This document shows, in pieces, positions 1 through 11,056 of a stretch of DNA of 64,000 bases. Both the position numbers and the translations under genes were made by a program. This stretch comes from Odontocerum albicorne (Eukaryota; Arthropoda; Insecta; Trichoptera; Odontoceridae). The notes beneath the pieces were generated by a model that saw only the letters and a program-made list of their open reading frames with translations, made no database searches and was not told the origin of the DNA. How positions within the stretch are numbered: position 1 is the first letter of the stretch; every line of letters starts with the position of its first letter. The stretch spans positions 28,954,672-29,018,671 of the forward strand of contig OX463842.1 of assembly GCA_949825065.1 (NCBI GenBank), given 5' to 3'.

Positions 1-1100
1 ATATTAAGGATTTTAGCAAAATATCATTCTTAAGGTCCAAAATTTCTAACTCTAGTTCTTCTGTCTTACCTTGAACAAAATCTGCAATACATGCGGCCAT
101 TTCCATTACATTTATTTGGCAAGTAAAATGATTGATACAGAATGAAACAATTGGCTCGATATGTGTAAACTGCAAAAATCTCTCTTCAAACTGTTTTTTT
201 AACACTTAAAGATGCTTAATAAATAATGACCCGTTTAATTCATTGTTACCTAGCATTTGCTTCATATGTGGAAAATGCACGAGAGAATTGATGTGCAGAT
301 GTGATATCAACAAATCCAATTTAGCTTTAAATGACTTTACAGAGCTTATCATTTCAGCTATGTTTTTGTCTTTCCCCTGCAACTCCAAATTTAAAGAATT
401 CAATTTTTCCATGATGTCTGTGAGAAATTCCAAATCAATCAGCCAGCGAGAGTCAGCTAGTTCATCATAATTTTCCTTTTTATCGTTTATTAATGTTTTT
501 ATTTCTTCAATTAAACTCACAAATCTTGTAAGAACCTTTCCTTTACTGAGCCAACGTACTTCAGTATGCAGAATAAGATCATGTTCTTTATCTTCAGTAT
601 CTTCTAACAGGGCCTTGAAATGTCGGCTCGAATATGCAAAGGAGCTGCTCGAATAAAATTGATTATTTTTGTAACTATTTTCATAACGTGTTCAAATGGC
701 AATATTTTACAACACAGAGCTTCCTGGAGGATAATACAGTGGTAGGACATAAAGTTTGAAAATGATTCATCCTTCTTGCAGAGGGCAATAAATCCTTTGT
801 TTTTACCTAACCATTGCTGGTGCCCCATCGGTGGTTATCCTTGCATAGGTAATATTTGCAACATATCCTCTTTTACTGTGAAGTTACTAAACACCATTCT
901 CACCATAGCTGCTAACTGTGCGGTGTCTGATATATCTGTTGACTCGTCAAATTGTAGCGAGAACCAATCACATATTTCCAAGTCAGTCTTTAACTGAGTT
1001 TGTATGTCTGTTGAAATTGCATGTATTCTTCTTGTGACGGTGTTATTTGACAACTGTTAGTCTTGTATTGCTGAGACAATCTCACGTTTGTTAGAAAATC
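1..1100 (-). pseudogene. hAT transposase, ZBED5/GTF2IRD2-like, broken
   Basis: Three minus-strand pieces read in order from 1100 down: LSNNTVTRRI followed by a region with FDESTDISDTAQ (835-1053); a piece with HCIILQEALCCK (604-828); and a piece with WLIDLEFLTDIMEKLNSLNL and LQGKDKNIAEM (206-520). This order and these motifs are those of hAT-derived transposases annotated as ZBED5 or GTF2IRD2-like, which cut and paste DNA with an RNase H-fold core. An in-frame stop sits just before LSNNTVTRRI (about 1061) and the pieces are in different frames, so it is dead. The BED zinc-finger N-terminus is not recognisable upstream. The C-terminal dimerisation domain would lie beyond the window start. Confidence 0.8.
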
Positions 1101-1429
1101 CGTTTTTCTGCGTGTACAAGGAGTAATGTGCAAATAGCACTCCCCGTTCCAGGCTAGCGTGAAGAGTGCAGTCTGGATCGCCGCTAGACAAGTTGCGACA
1201 AGTACTGTCAGCAAAGGAACCACTCATACATACAATATCGCAAACATACGAACGTATTTAATAATCCTAGGCACTCAAAAAAATTAAAACTCTAACAAAT
1301 AAATAAAAATAATTCACATTTTTAATTAATGTTTATGAAAAAATTCTGTCTCTGTGGAATAGTGGCGGGCACATACGAATCGTTCCGCGGGCGCCATGGT
1401 GCCCGCGGGCACGGGGTTGGGAACCTCTG
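1..1429 (-). mobile_element. hAT element (ZBED/Charlie-like), cut by window start
   Basis: The right end at 1415-1429 reads, on the minus strand, CAGAGGTTCCCAACC, the classic hAT terminal inverted repeat start. The flanking 8 bases 1430-1437 (atttagag) would be the target-site duplication, but the partner lies outside the window. The terminal region 1370-1429 is GC-rich with a repeated GCCCGCGGGCAC-type palindrome. A broken transposase occupies the inner part on the same strand. The left end is not in the window, so total length is unknown. Confidence 0.75.
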
Positions 1430-2249
1430 ATTTAGAGGGTGGCTAGATATCAAATTATAAGGAAAAACTTCGGAAATATAAGAACTGGAATATCAAGTCA
1501 AACGTTGAATACTTGGACAAACCCAGATCTTATGAATAAAATATAACAGCAGAATAACTAGAACTGTTTCGTTCAATGACGACAAGGAACTTAGATAATG
1601 ACAATATGCTATTTTTAAGTACAGATAGTTATTATTTGGTACTAATTTCTACAAATTGGTTAATCGCCTTGTTTTCTAAATCAAATTTCTCAAACTTAAT
1701 AATCGTGTCAAGTGAAAGCATAGAGCAAAGTTTAAAAACATCTAATCTAAAAAAATATTTTGGTATATGGCTCAAGAAGCAAAACGTTTCTTTACACAGT
1801 ACCCATATGAAAATAAAAAAACTTTAACACAGGTATATTTGACAGATTATTTTATTTGTAGTTGAAGAACAAGGTACTCGTATTTAATTTAAATTCAGAA
1901 AACACTTTGTACACCAAGATATTAATTGACATCGCTGGTGATGTTCTATACGAATTTATTCGCCAATTATTATCCCCTTATTTTCGACTGACATTTGACG
2001 AATAGTCAGTGAATACATTAACTTTGAACTTTACCCAGATATGGTAAAACTGCTTCTAAGAATTGCAAATGACACTATGTGAATTCATTTAAACGAGACA
2101 TGCTGACGGCTAAATATTTTACGTCCAGAAAACAGTAATGGATTATTTCACATAGAGTATAAACTTGTATTTAAAGTGTAGAAATAAATGACTTGTCATT
2201 TTAACTATGATAATTTAACAAAATCCACATATATATATATATGGCGATG
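1430..2249. other. no gene seen
   Basis: AT-rich sequence with stops in all frames. One 83-residue open frame at 1576-1827 has no motif and ordinary AT-rich composition, so I do not call it a gene. Confidence 0.5.
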
Positions 2250-2455
2250 GATATCCATGGTCCAGTTGGCAATACGCATGTCTTCTAGCCCGAGTTTTGT
2301 GAGTTGGATTTCTGGTGGTACCCATTTTTTTTATTTATGGTTCCAATCTGGTTTTCACTTAAGGTCTCTAACATATTTCGGCTTGGTTGGAAGAGATTTT
2401 CATAGTTAGAAGACATCGCAACAAACTCGACAGTTTGTATTGTAATGAAGTACAA
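2250..2455 (+). repeat. SINE family 1 copy, degenerate
   Basis: The 5' part (2250-2325) aligns to the tRNA-like head seen better at 35422-35494: TGGTCCAGTTGGCAA stands for box A and GAGTTGGATTTCTGG for the box B area. The body matches the family: GGTTTTCACTTAAGG, then TTGGTTGGAAGAGATT, then an ACAAACTCGACAGTTTG segment ending in ttgtattgta. It ends about 280 bases before the LINE open frame. A 119-residue minus ORF over it is spurious. Confidence 0.65.
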
Positions 2456-2738
2456 TGCGAATGTGATAAATTTAAAAAAGTATGATTGTTCTGTTATGAA
2501 TTGAAAGGCGAACTGAGGAATACATAACAAGTACATAACAAATGATAAAACCCGCCATTTTGTGGACATAGAGAACCACTTGAGTATATAAAACCAGTGA
2601 CAAATACACAAACATGCATAACTTAAATGATATATGTTAAACATTGTAAATTGAAATTAATTGTTATAACAATAACAACATTTTATCACTATCCCGATGT
2701 AATGTAGCACTACCACTGAAACATGTATTGTAATAAAT

Positions 2739-4150
2739 TTGAGTTTTAGAAGTGTAACTTTCCCAACTGCATTTAAACGTTCGCATATTGTCCCAATACA
2801 CAAGGGAGGCTCAATGGATGATTTAAAAAATTATAGACCCATATCTTTATTAAGCATTCTCTCAAAAAATATTGAGAAAATAGTGATGGACCAACTGAAG
2901 AAATTTTTCAATGTGTACAACATTATCTCTCCTAATCAATTTGGGTTCCAAAAGAATGTGGGAACTGAAACTGTTTTGATTAGTCTGGTAAACAGCGTTA
3001 CCACCACTTTGGATAATAAGAAAGCATGTTTGGCAGTTTTTTGGACCTTGCAAAAGCTTTTGATACAGTGTCTCACCAAATATTACTTACCAGATTAATG
3101 GAGGTGGGCATATGTGGGCGCTCTTCTAGTTGGTTCTCTTCATACTTATCTGATAGAACTCAGAGAGTCAAATTGGGTGATAGTATATTTGGTGAGCCTC
3201 TTTTTGTGAGATTCGGAGTACCCCAAGGTAGTGTTCTGGGACCTATATTGTTCTTGATATATGTCAATCAGTTGTGTAATCTTTCTATCAGGGGTAAGAT
3301 TATTACTTTTGCGGACGACACGGTTCTTCTGTTCGAGGGCCGAACATAGGATGATGTGTTTTCAAAGGCAAACGAAGAATTACGTGTAGTTAAAGAATGG
3401 ATGGACTCAAATTTATTGACTCTAAATTCCCAAAAAAAAATACATCACATTAAGCATATCTACAAGAACTCAAGCACCTACAAATAAATACGAGTACATA
3501 ACATTGCACACTTGTTCATCCATGGCTGACTGTAGTTGTGTTTCTTCGGAAAGGGTTGATAGTGTAAAAGTACCTTGGAGTTTTTATTGATCAGTTCCTT
3601 CGTTGGGAGGTCCATATCCATCCACACTTTGAGCACAAACATCAGAAAACTAGGATACATATTCCGTATGATTCGAAATGTGCTCAGTGAAAATATTCTT
3701 AAAAGTATATACTTCGCTTTACGTCAGTCAGCACTTTCTTACGGTATATTGGGGGGGGGGGGGGGGGGGGAGGTGCACCTTAGCCCAAAAACACTTATCC
3801 CACGGCGGAGCTTTTCAGAGAGTATCGGATCCTGAACATAGCCAATTTGCATCTCACATCCATTCTCTGGCACTACCATCGAGAGGAAGGGAAGATGCAG
3901 ACTCAGCAGAGACACATGACACGCATGGCAACTAATGAAATGTTCATCATGCCTAGAGTTAAAACCTATTTTGCCCAAAGGCAATATGCTTATTTAGCTC
4001 CCATGACATATAATGGCGTGCCGAATTCAATAAAGGTAAAGGGAGGAAACCATTTAGACAGTCGATCGGAGCGTGGTTGTTATTGCGACAGGATTTTGAG
4101 TACTTGGGCTTTCAGGATGAATGACGTGTGGAAAAGATTTGTGGGCTCTT
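2739..4150 (+). pseudogene. non-LTR retrotransposon reverse transcriptase, decayed
   Basis: RT motifs run in the expected order across three frames: SHIVPIHKGG and NYRPISLLS (2760-2860), NQFGFQKNVGTET (2935-2970), FLDLAKAFDTVSHQILLTRL (3035-3100), FGVPQGSVLGPILFLIYVN (3210-3270), and the catalytic FADDTVLLF (3308-3335). Thumb-region pieces follow (SKANEELRVVKEWMDSN; NIRKLGYIFRMIRNVLSENI), then a C-terminal piece PRVKTYFAQRQYAYLAPMTYN (3950-4015). This enzyme copies LINE RNA at a nicked chromosomal target. At least three frameshifts and stops, plus a 20-G run at 3751-3770, break it. The endonuclease domain is absent, so it is 5'-truncated, as most LINE copies are. The RT looks like the Jockey/CR1 group, but I cannot fix the clade. 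Confidence 0.85.
3751..3770 (+). repeat. homopolymer G20
   Basis: Twenty consecutive G residues interrupt the LINE reading frame after the ALSYGIL motif. Long G runs are rare in AT-rich insect DNA and are prone to sequencing-length error and to quadruplex formation. Confidence 0.95.
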
Positions 4151-4590
4151 GAATCTGGGTTTCTTTTAGTCGTTTTAATTTTGTTGTTTTATATTTGTAT
4201 TTCTGTATATTTTTATTTTTATGATTGTGTGCGGTATATTGTGGGATGAACATTTTTGGTCTTTCTGGAGTGATGATGTGTGAGGAGTTGGATTTCGCAT
4301 GATGTTTCCAGTTGTAATTGAGTGTCACTGTTTGTCAGGTTGATGAAAATGTGCAACGGGGTTTTGTTTTTGTGCAATCGAAAATCGGAAAGAAGTATCA
4401 ATTTATTTTTTCATGCTAAATATGGTATCCTCAGTGAGATACAGGCAAAAACCTAGTTTACTGGGGCCACGACAAATCAAAGGCAACAAACCCATATCCA
4501 TTAAAATTGTATGTCCAAATTAAATAATCTGTTCTTTTTTCGCAAATTATGTATATTTCTTGTCATGTGTAATAAATAAGTAAATAAATG

Positions 4591-6179
4591 TATTAAGAAT
4601 AAATTATTAAATATTAGCCACCCGCGAAATTAAATCAAATTTATAAAAAAAGCGGAAGGCACATATACTTTATGTCAGCTGTAGAAAAAATCCATTCTCT
4701 TTATATCACAAATAGGGGTGTGTAGAAGTATTCTTCCTGTAGCAATGTCTGCAGTTACAATATTTGTATTTAGGTATAAAATACTTCGAATAATTTGAAA
4801 TTATAACACCGACAAACTTGGTTCGCTGTAAGTTCAAGAATTTATTCACTCAATATTGAACTCATATGCCTGAAAACACAAAAAAGAATGTTCAAATTTT
4901 GTGCTGCATCCAATATAAAATAAATAATAAATAGTAATCCCTTCATTTACGCGGTTTCTACTTACGAGAGTATTAATTTGGATTCTAAATATGCACTATT
5001 ATTTTGATTCATTACTATCGTTTTGGGTATCAAAATCGCGTGAGTACGTGGATTCCCACACATTATTTATAGTATTTATTTAATCTAGTCAAAATGTGTG
5101 TTTTATTAATTATCAGTTACCACGTAACTTATTAAAAAATAACGGTTTTTTAACCAATAAACAAGAGAACAACTACAAGTATGTAAACCATCACATATTT
5201 TACATATAATTAAATTCCACTATTTTTCTGGAGTACTACACGCGTAATACTGTATGTTTAAACTCAACATTATATTTAACATTATCAACTCAACATTAGG
5301 CATACAAAATTATTTAACAATACAAATACATAAGAGACAAAGAAGTGTGAACTCATTTTATCTTATATTTTTGTGTAAGTTTGCTCATTTACTATATTCG
5401 TATTAGTAAAAAAACATGCAAATATATATCATTATCCTAATGAATATGGTCAGAACAAAAAAAATAACAAATATACTACAATCCCGCCAGTGCTAATGAA
5501 CTAAAAGAAGTTGCAGACCGGCCAGACCGTTCGCTGCAAAACAAATTCGCCACGGCCTGACCTGCCTCAACCAGTGACGCAGCCCCAGCCGCGGTAAGCA
5601 GCCGCGGTAAGCAGCCGAGGTCCGCGCGGCGTAATCGCTGCGTGCCCGCCGGAGTGGGGATTACGAATGCATGAATGCGCGACAGGCAACACAGTGAGAG
5701 GGAGGTGGAGAGCGGCATTATGGGTATGCAATTTCTACGGAAAGCTTTGATATCTGGAATTGAGTCGAGGAATGTTTCGATCCTGATGTATGCACACTTG
5801 ATCGTTGCTGTAAAATAATGCATTTTTTACACAAAGAATTATCGGGAACCTATTAAAACATATATTGTTTCTCCAAATTAGTTAAAATCCTCTTTTATGA
5901 CATTCAAATTGCAAAATAAATACTTTAGCCTCAAAATAAAATTGTTTTTCAAATGTTCAACTTAAATATAAAGTGCATGTTAAGTAATGATTAAATATGA
6001 ATTTATAATAATTTTTTTCTAAATTTTGAAATGTTGTCACCTGGGTAATTTGATATATCCTCAGTCCACAATCCTGTAAAACTTGTAAAGCCAACTCAAA
6101 ACAAAAATGATAATTTGTGGCTTGACATTAGAATTATTTATTATAAGTATGTGTTTGCTTGCCTTTGGTCAACCTTTAA
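4591..6179. other. no gene; GC-rich island at 5510-5720
   Basis: Mostly AT-rich unique-looking sequence. The segment 5510-5720 is sharply GC-richer, with several CpG and a duplicated CCGCGGTAAGCAG (5588-5615). A 115-residue minus open frame (5476-5823) covers it but shows no domain and appears to follow from the GC content. The island could be a transposon end, a promoter or an exon; nothing decides this. Confidence 0.4.
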
Positions 6180-6495
6180 GGACATTAAAAAAGAATGTGG
6201 ATTGAAAGAATATGCAGGATCGAGATGATTCGGCCACGTAGTAAGATCAAATGATGAAAGATTAAAACAATAATCTATACAGGTAGTGTAGACGGTATAA
6301 GAAGTTTGGGAAGACCTGTAAAAATGTGGCAGGACAAAATTAATCTAATTTAAAAACAGATAGCAATGAAAAGTATTTCTAATATGAGAGTATGCACGAC
6401 AAGGGGTATGTATGGGTGTGACAGAAGCAAAAGACGAGTGTTTGTGTGTCAGGATAGAATGAAGTAGAGATCTATTCTATCTGCCTACCCAAAGA
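6180..6495 (+). mobile_element. LINE-A 3' fragment
   Basis: Decayed copy of the 3' end of the LINE called LINE-A here. It contains the region equivalent to RWFGHVERM (ATGATTCGGCCACGTAG), then GGAAGACCTGTAAAAA for GRPRK, a CAGGATAGAATGAAGTAGAG equivalent of DRERWK, and the shared end AGATCTATTCTATCTGCCTA. Compare 24190-24440 and 12380-12665. Confidence 0.6.
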
Positions 6496-8359
6496 TACTA
6501 GCGTTTACACTGGGAGTTGTCGCATTTTCATGGAGATTAACATATTTAGCTACAAGTATTTAGCCATACTTCCAGTGAGTGGATTATTACTGTCAGGATC
6601 CTGACAAAGGATCACGATAATGCATAAGTCTGTAAAATTATATTTTACTATAAATTAGGAATATTGAGGAATGGTTTGTTAGGATTTGGAAAAATAATCA
6701 TACTGAGAAATACTTAAAAACTATCATAATTTAATGAAGAAAAGAAAACTTTAGAGGAGTTTTAGCAATCGTTACCAAAGCTGTAGCAATTTTATGTCTG
6801 GGTTCATCCAATAAATTGTATCTTCTATCAGAATGGCATTCAAGGCTCTTCAATTATTTGGGAAAAGGAAAAATAATGTAATCCGGTGGTTAGCAGCATT
6901 AGGGCTCAATATACCACAAGGTGTTATAATATACAAGTTGTGGTTAACAGATCCTTAAGATTATTATATGTTGCTACAGAGGAAACATAAACAAAAAAGT
7001 TGGTAAAAAAATTTAAATCTTCCACGTATTTATACAAATTGACCAAAATATAAAAAATACTATGCCTCAAGATTGTCATAATTAGTATCACTCAACTAAG
7101 GAATGTATTAAAATTATGAACAAGTATTGTTTTGTAAGAATGTTGATTGGTATTTGAAGTTTACTTTGAGATATTTTAATTTCTACCCACGTATACAATT
7201 ATTCCTTATAAAAACCTCCTTAACTAGTAATGAATAGCTCATAAATATATATTTTAAACAAAACAATTGATTATTTATAAATTAAAGTTAAATTTTCAGT
7301 AAAATGACATATTTAGATTCGATTCGAAATTAAAATAAATCGGTTTTTATTCTCTCATGAATAATTAAACTTAATGGCAAAATTAAGCTGTTGAAATTAT
7401 ATTTTGAAGAGATTTAACCCTTTGTAGCTTGGTGGCTAAATATTTAGCCAACAGCCATGTTTGCCAGTATTAAAATGTGCAATGTGTCGAATATTATGAC
7501 AAAAATGCCGAACAGTTGAGATACATATTATGGTTAAGAAAAGACAGAAATAAAATGTTTTAAATATAGCCAGGAATGGGCGTATATTTGGCCACAAAAT
7601 AATGTATTATAACTGTGTCTGTATTAGTATATGATCTATAAAAGGTTAACTTTATTATTTACTTTAATATTAATGAATGTATGCTGCATGAAAATAATCC
7701 GACAGTTTATTGTACATCCTTAATTCGGATAACTTGTTAAGAAATGTTATATTATATAAATATTAACAAAAATAAAACAGATTTGTTGAATCAACATTGT
7801 AACCACAACTCTAAATAAGACGAATAAATTTACGAGTCTGTATTTAACTTGTACATTTACTCGCTAAATAATGTACACATGTGTCCGCGGGAGTCGATGG
7901 CCATTAATTTCGTGTGAATTATCAAATAGTTTCGCCGGAGTTTCACTGTGGCACTTAACAAAATGAGAAAACTTCAACTGCGTCCGGAATTTACTACAGA
8001 GCTTGTAAGATCGCTTTATAAGATCAGGAACCACCAAGGAAAACTCAAGTAATCCATTAAGAGAGTAAGTATTCGTGCTATTTTGAAAAATTGGTTAAGA
8101 GACATCTCCCTACTTCAGGTATAGGTGTTATAAAAGAAAAAGCAATGTTTTATATTTTTGGTATCCAATAGATACTTTTAGACAAATAAGATTTAAAATT
8201 GATGTTGAAATGATCTTATGACATTAAAAAATAAGATTGGGTAAAATTGAAGAATAAGGACTGAAGATAGAAAATGTAAAAATAGTAATAGTTTGTTTTC
8301 CCTCTATTTCATTTCTAAATGACGAAGATGAAATTTCCCTAAAATAAATATCTACTATA
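6496..8359. other. no gene seen
   Basis: AT-rich sequence. Short echoes such as atttagcca (6564, 7443) and a moderately GC-rich patch at 7885-8050 were noticed but support no call. Confidence 0.45.
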
Positions 8360-8533
8360 TTAGGTGTTAACATAAGTTGTGTCCGTTTTTTTTCCAAATT
8401 TAAAAATAAGTACCAAAAGTAAAACAAAATGGTAAAGGTTATACGTCATTCGAAAAAAAAATTTCTGCTCTACAAGATATTGTGTTTGCTTTTACGTTAC
8501 ATATATTATTTTATTTGATTACAAGCCTTCAAA

Positions 8534-9540
8534 ATGGAATGTCAAGTAGACGAAAGTGAGCATTTTCGACACCTCCTTCTGTTCGCGTTCAATCGAGATA
8601 ATAAAGCTGCCAAAGCTGTTCGCGATATTTGCGAAGTGTACGATGAAGATGCTATGAATGAAAGGACAGTTCGTCGATGGTTTTTGCGATTTAAAGACGG
8701 TAATTTCGACCTGAAAGATATGGAGCGTTCCGGACGACCAGTGGACTTCGATGAGGACCGCTTAAACCATATTATTCATGGAGATATCCCCTTCAAACCA
8801 CCGTAGAATTGGCTGAGCAGATGAATTGTAGTCACATGACTATACCGCCATCTTAAATCAATGGGAAAAATTCCAGAAGTTCGGCGCTTGGGTTCCACAT
8901 GTTTTGAGTGAAAACAACAAAACACAACGTTCGACAATTTCTGCTGGTTTGCTCACGCGTCATGGAGCCAAGCATGGCCACAAACAAAGGTTCCTTTACC
9001 GCATCATTACTGGTGATGAAAAATGGTGCCTTTATGTGAATATGAAGAAACGGAAAGAATGGGTGAGTTATGGTCAACAAGCAACGTCCAGAGCGAAACA
9101 GGGTTTGCATCCGCGCAAGACGATGATTTGCATCTGGCGGGATTGACAAGGCGTCATCCGCTACGAGATACTTGAACGCAATCAGACAGTCAACGCGGAG
9201 CTATACATTCTGCAAATGCAGCGGCTAAACAATGCGATTCAACAAAAAAGGCCGGATCGGCAATATGGCGTTATTCTGCAACACGATAACGCCCGCCCTC
9301 ATATCGCCAACATTACGAAAAATGCCATTCAAACACTTGGTTGGAAAGTCCTGCCGCACCCTCCATATTCTCCAGACCTCGCGCCGTCGGTTTCCACATT
9401 TTCCGGTCACTTTCGAACAATTTGCGCGGCATTTCCTTCAATAATGACGTCGAATTGCGGACATGGTTGGACGAATTCTTCGAGTCAAGACCGGGTGGTT
9501 TTTATCGCACAGGCATTGAAAAACTTGTAGAACGTTGACA
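8534..9540 (+). pseudogene. mariner A transposase, frameshifted
   Basis: Starts MECQVDESEHFRHLLLFAFN at 8534. An N-terminal helix-turn-helix with ERTVRRWFLRFKDG and ERSGRPVDFDED follows, then a frameshift near 8790. In other frames come MTIYRHLKSMGKIQ-like sequence, WVPHVLSENN, TGDEKWCLYV (first catalytic D), a TGA in place of Trp in IWRD-W-QGV (9143-9145), ILQHDNARPHIAN (second D), and HPPYSPDLAPS. A frameshift before the third D is followed by FRSLSNNLRG and TGIEKLVER, then another TGA. The family cuts and pastes DNA at TA sites using three aspartates. This copy has at least two frameshifts and two stops and cannot encode an enzyme. The deleted copy at 59826-60340 is its close relative. Confidence 0.88.
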
Positions 9541-9550
9541 AGAAGTTGTA

Positions 9551-9630
9551 AATAATGAAAGAGAATACATTATTGACTAATTTGTTGTAAAATAATGAAG
9601 GAGAATACATTATTGACTAATTTGTTGTAA
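9551..9630 (+). repeat. 40-bp tandem duplication
   Basis: Two adjacent copies (9551-9590 and 9591-9630) of a unit beginning aataatgaa and ending atttgttgtaa, differing at one base, just after the mariner A coding remnant. Confidence 0.9.
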
Positions 9631-9766
9631 TTTTGTAATGTTTGTTGCGTCCTCTTGTTCTCTTCATTTGAAAAAAAAAACAATATATGAAGGAATGTAT
9701 GAATTGAAATGGAGCAGATTTAAAACATGAGAAAGCTTTGAAATAAAGCATAAGGGTCAGTATATA

Positions 9767-9793
9767 CGAGGGTGGTCCGATAAGTACTTAGCC
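9767..9793 (+). repeat. mariner B right (3') terminal inverted repeat
   Basis: CGAGGGTGGTCCGATAAGTA followed by CTTAGCC. It pairs with 11028-11054 at 26 of 27 positions. This is the transposase binding and cleavage end next to the stop codon side. Confidence 0.95.
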
Positions 9794-9830
9794 TACAAAA
9801 GAATAACAAAAATTTTGGAAAAGTGGCGAT

Positions 9831-10910
9831 TTATTTCTCAACATAATCTCCTTTGAGTTCGATACACTTGACCCAGCGATGCTCCAACTTCTTTAACCCG
9901 TCTGAAAAATACGTTTTCTGGAGGTCTGCAAAGTAGGCCTCCGTGGCGGCGATAACCTCCTCATTCAACTCAAATTTCTGCCCGGCGAGTGACTTTTTCA
10001 AATTTGGAAACAAAAAGAAGTCGCACGGGGCCAAATCCGGAGAATACGGTGGATGGGGCAGCAGTTCGTAGCCTAATTCTACCAATTTGGCCGTGGCAAC
10101 GGCGGAGGTGTGAGCCGGTGCGTTGTCATGATGGAAGAGCACTTTTTTCTTCGCCAAATGGGGCCGTTTTTTCTGCAATTCGGCGTCGAATCGGCCCAAT
10201 AATTCGGCATAGAGCCCTGTGACCGTTTTGCCCTTCTCCAGGAAGTCGATGTAGATCACACCTTTTGAATCCCAGAAAACGGTGGCCATCACCTTTCCGG
10301 CCGATAGGACAGTCTTCGCCTTCTTCGGAGCACGTTCGCCGGGTGAAGTCCACTGTTTCGACTGTTCCTTGGTCTCGGGTGTGTACCAGTGTATCCATGT
10401 TTCGTCGACGGTCACGGAACGACGCAGAAACTCCTTCAGATTGCGCTTAATCATCGTCAAACACTGCTCTGAAGTGGTCTCACGGTTGCGCTTGTTGTCC
10501 GGAGTGAGCAAACGCGGCACCCATCGTGCCGACAGCTTTCTCATGCCCAATACTTCATGCAGGATATGACCCACGCGGTCTTTTGAGATGCCTACTGTCT
10601 CAGCTATCTCGCGCACCTTCAATCGGCGGTCTGCCAATACGAGATCGTGGATTTTTGTCACGTTATCCTCCGTGGTAGCCGTTTTCGGGGCACCTGGGCG
10701 TGGCTCATCAAAAACCGATGTGCGACCACGTTGAAACTCGTTAAACCAATTTTTGACGGCCGCCATCGAAGGAGAAGAGTCACCGTACACAGCATCCAAG
10801 CGCTCTTTGATTTCGCTGCGCGATTTCCCTTTCAAAAACAAGAATCGAATCACAGACCGATATTGCAATTTTTCCATTTTTCTCAAATCCGCGGACACGC
10901 TCGCTTCCAC
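9831..10910 (-). CDS. mariner transposase, intact, irritans-like
   Basis: A 359-codon frame. The internal methionine 12 (MEKLQYRSVIRFLFLKGKS, start at 10877) matches the usual family start and gives 348 residues, the length of Himar1-type transposases, so it is the likelier start. The N-terminal half carries two helix-turn-helix regions (about 20-65 and 95-125; EIAETVGISKDRVGHILHEV) that bind the TIRs, and the WVPRLL linker motif (130-134). The RNase H-like catalytic triad is complete: VDETW (D169), HHDNAPAHTS (D262), YSPDLAPCDFFLF (D297). Spacings of 93 and 35 match mariner, and D262-D297 is the defining DD34D. It ends ELKGDYVEK. There is no stop or frameshift. It would act in the nucleus as a dimer, excising and reinserting the element at TA. 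Activity is inferred, not shown. Confidence 0.95.
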   Translation of the reverse strand: MEASVSADLRKMEKLQYRSVIRFLFLKGKSRSEIKERLDAVYGDSSPSMAAVKNWFNEFQRGRTSVFDEPRPGAPKTATTEDNVTKIHDLVLADRRLKVREIAETVGISKDRVGHILHEVLGMRKLSARWVPRLLTPDNKRNRETTSEQCLTMIKRNLKEFLRRSVTVDETWIHWYTPETKEQSKQWTSPGERAPKKAKTVLSAGKVMATVFWDSKGVIYIDFLEKGKTVTGLYAELLGRFDAELQKKRPHLAKKKVLFHHDNAPAHTSAVATAKLVELGYELLPHPPYSPDLAPCDFFLFPNLKKSLAGQKFELNEEVIAATEAYFADLQKTYFSDGLKKLEHRWVKCIELKGDYVEK

Positions 10911-11027
10911 ACGCGGTCAAAACAAAACTACGCGTCCGATTCGGCTGAAATTTTGACAGTAGCTGTCAACGAGAATGTACTACGCGATAAAAATTGCTCT
11001 TGCGATAGTGGTGCCATCGGGCGGCGA

Positions 11028-11054
11028 GGCTAAGTACTTATCGGACCGCCCTCG
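11028..11054 (-). repeat. mariner B 5' terminal inverted repeat
   Basis: Reads CGAGGGCGGTCCGATAAGTA then CTTAGCC on the minus strand, just upstream of the transposase start region. Confidence 0.95.
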
Positions 11055-11056
11055 TA

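Larger units (their letters stand above)
2700..4590 (+). mobile_element. 5'-truncated LINE containing the RT remnant
   Basis: The element runs from a 5' truncation near 2700 through the RT pseudogene to a likely 3' end near 4590, where a short ataaataagtaaataaat tail occurs. The 3' boundary is inferred from this tail; no target-site duplication was identified. Confidence 0.55.
8360..9640 (+). mobile_element. mariner A, 5' TIR present, 3' TIR not found
   Basis: The left end, TTAGGTGTTAACATAAG at 8360 preceded by TA (8358-8359), is the same terminal sequence as both ends of the deleted mariner at 59826-60340. About 90 bp after it also match, including CAAAATGGTAAA and TACGTCATTCGAAA, so this lineage has long TIRs. 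The transposase remnant is inside. No matching 3' TIR is seen before the next mariner starts at 9767, so the right boundary (about 9640) is an estimate and that end is lost or too diverged. Confidence 0.75.
9767..11054 (-). mobile_element. mariner B, full length and apparently intact
   Basis: 1288 bp with 27-bp terminal inverted repeats (9767-9793 and 11028-11054) beginning CGAGGG, differing at one position (GGGTGG versus GGGCGG). A TA duplication flanks it (9765-9766 and 11055-11056). One uninterrupted transposase ORF lies on the minus strand. The length is typical for mariner. The base composition of the coding part is clearly GC-richer than the AT-rich flanks, as expected of a recent arrival. 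Neighbouring mariner A lies only about 130 bp to the left. Confidence 0.95.

Noticed and set aside
2285..2644. 119-residue minus ORF with hydrophobic N-terminal part
   Set aside because: It runs antisense through a SINE family 1 copy and a T-rich flank. The same residues (NLFQPSRN) recur antisense to the SINE at 19934-20170, so the similarity is due to the repeat.
5476..5823. 115-residue minus ORF in a GC-rich island
   Set aside because: No domain, and its length is explained by the low density of stops in GC-rich sequence.
9989..11033. Several plus-strand ORFs of 60-128 residues
   Set aside because: Shadows of the mariner B transposase on the other strand.
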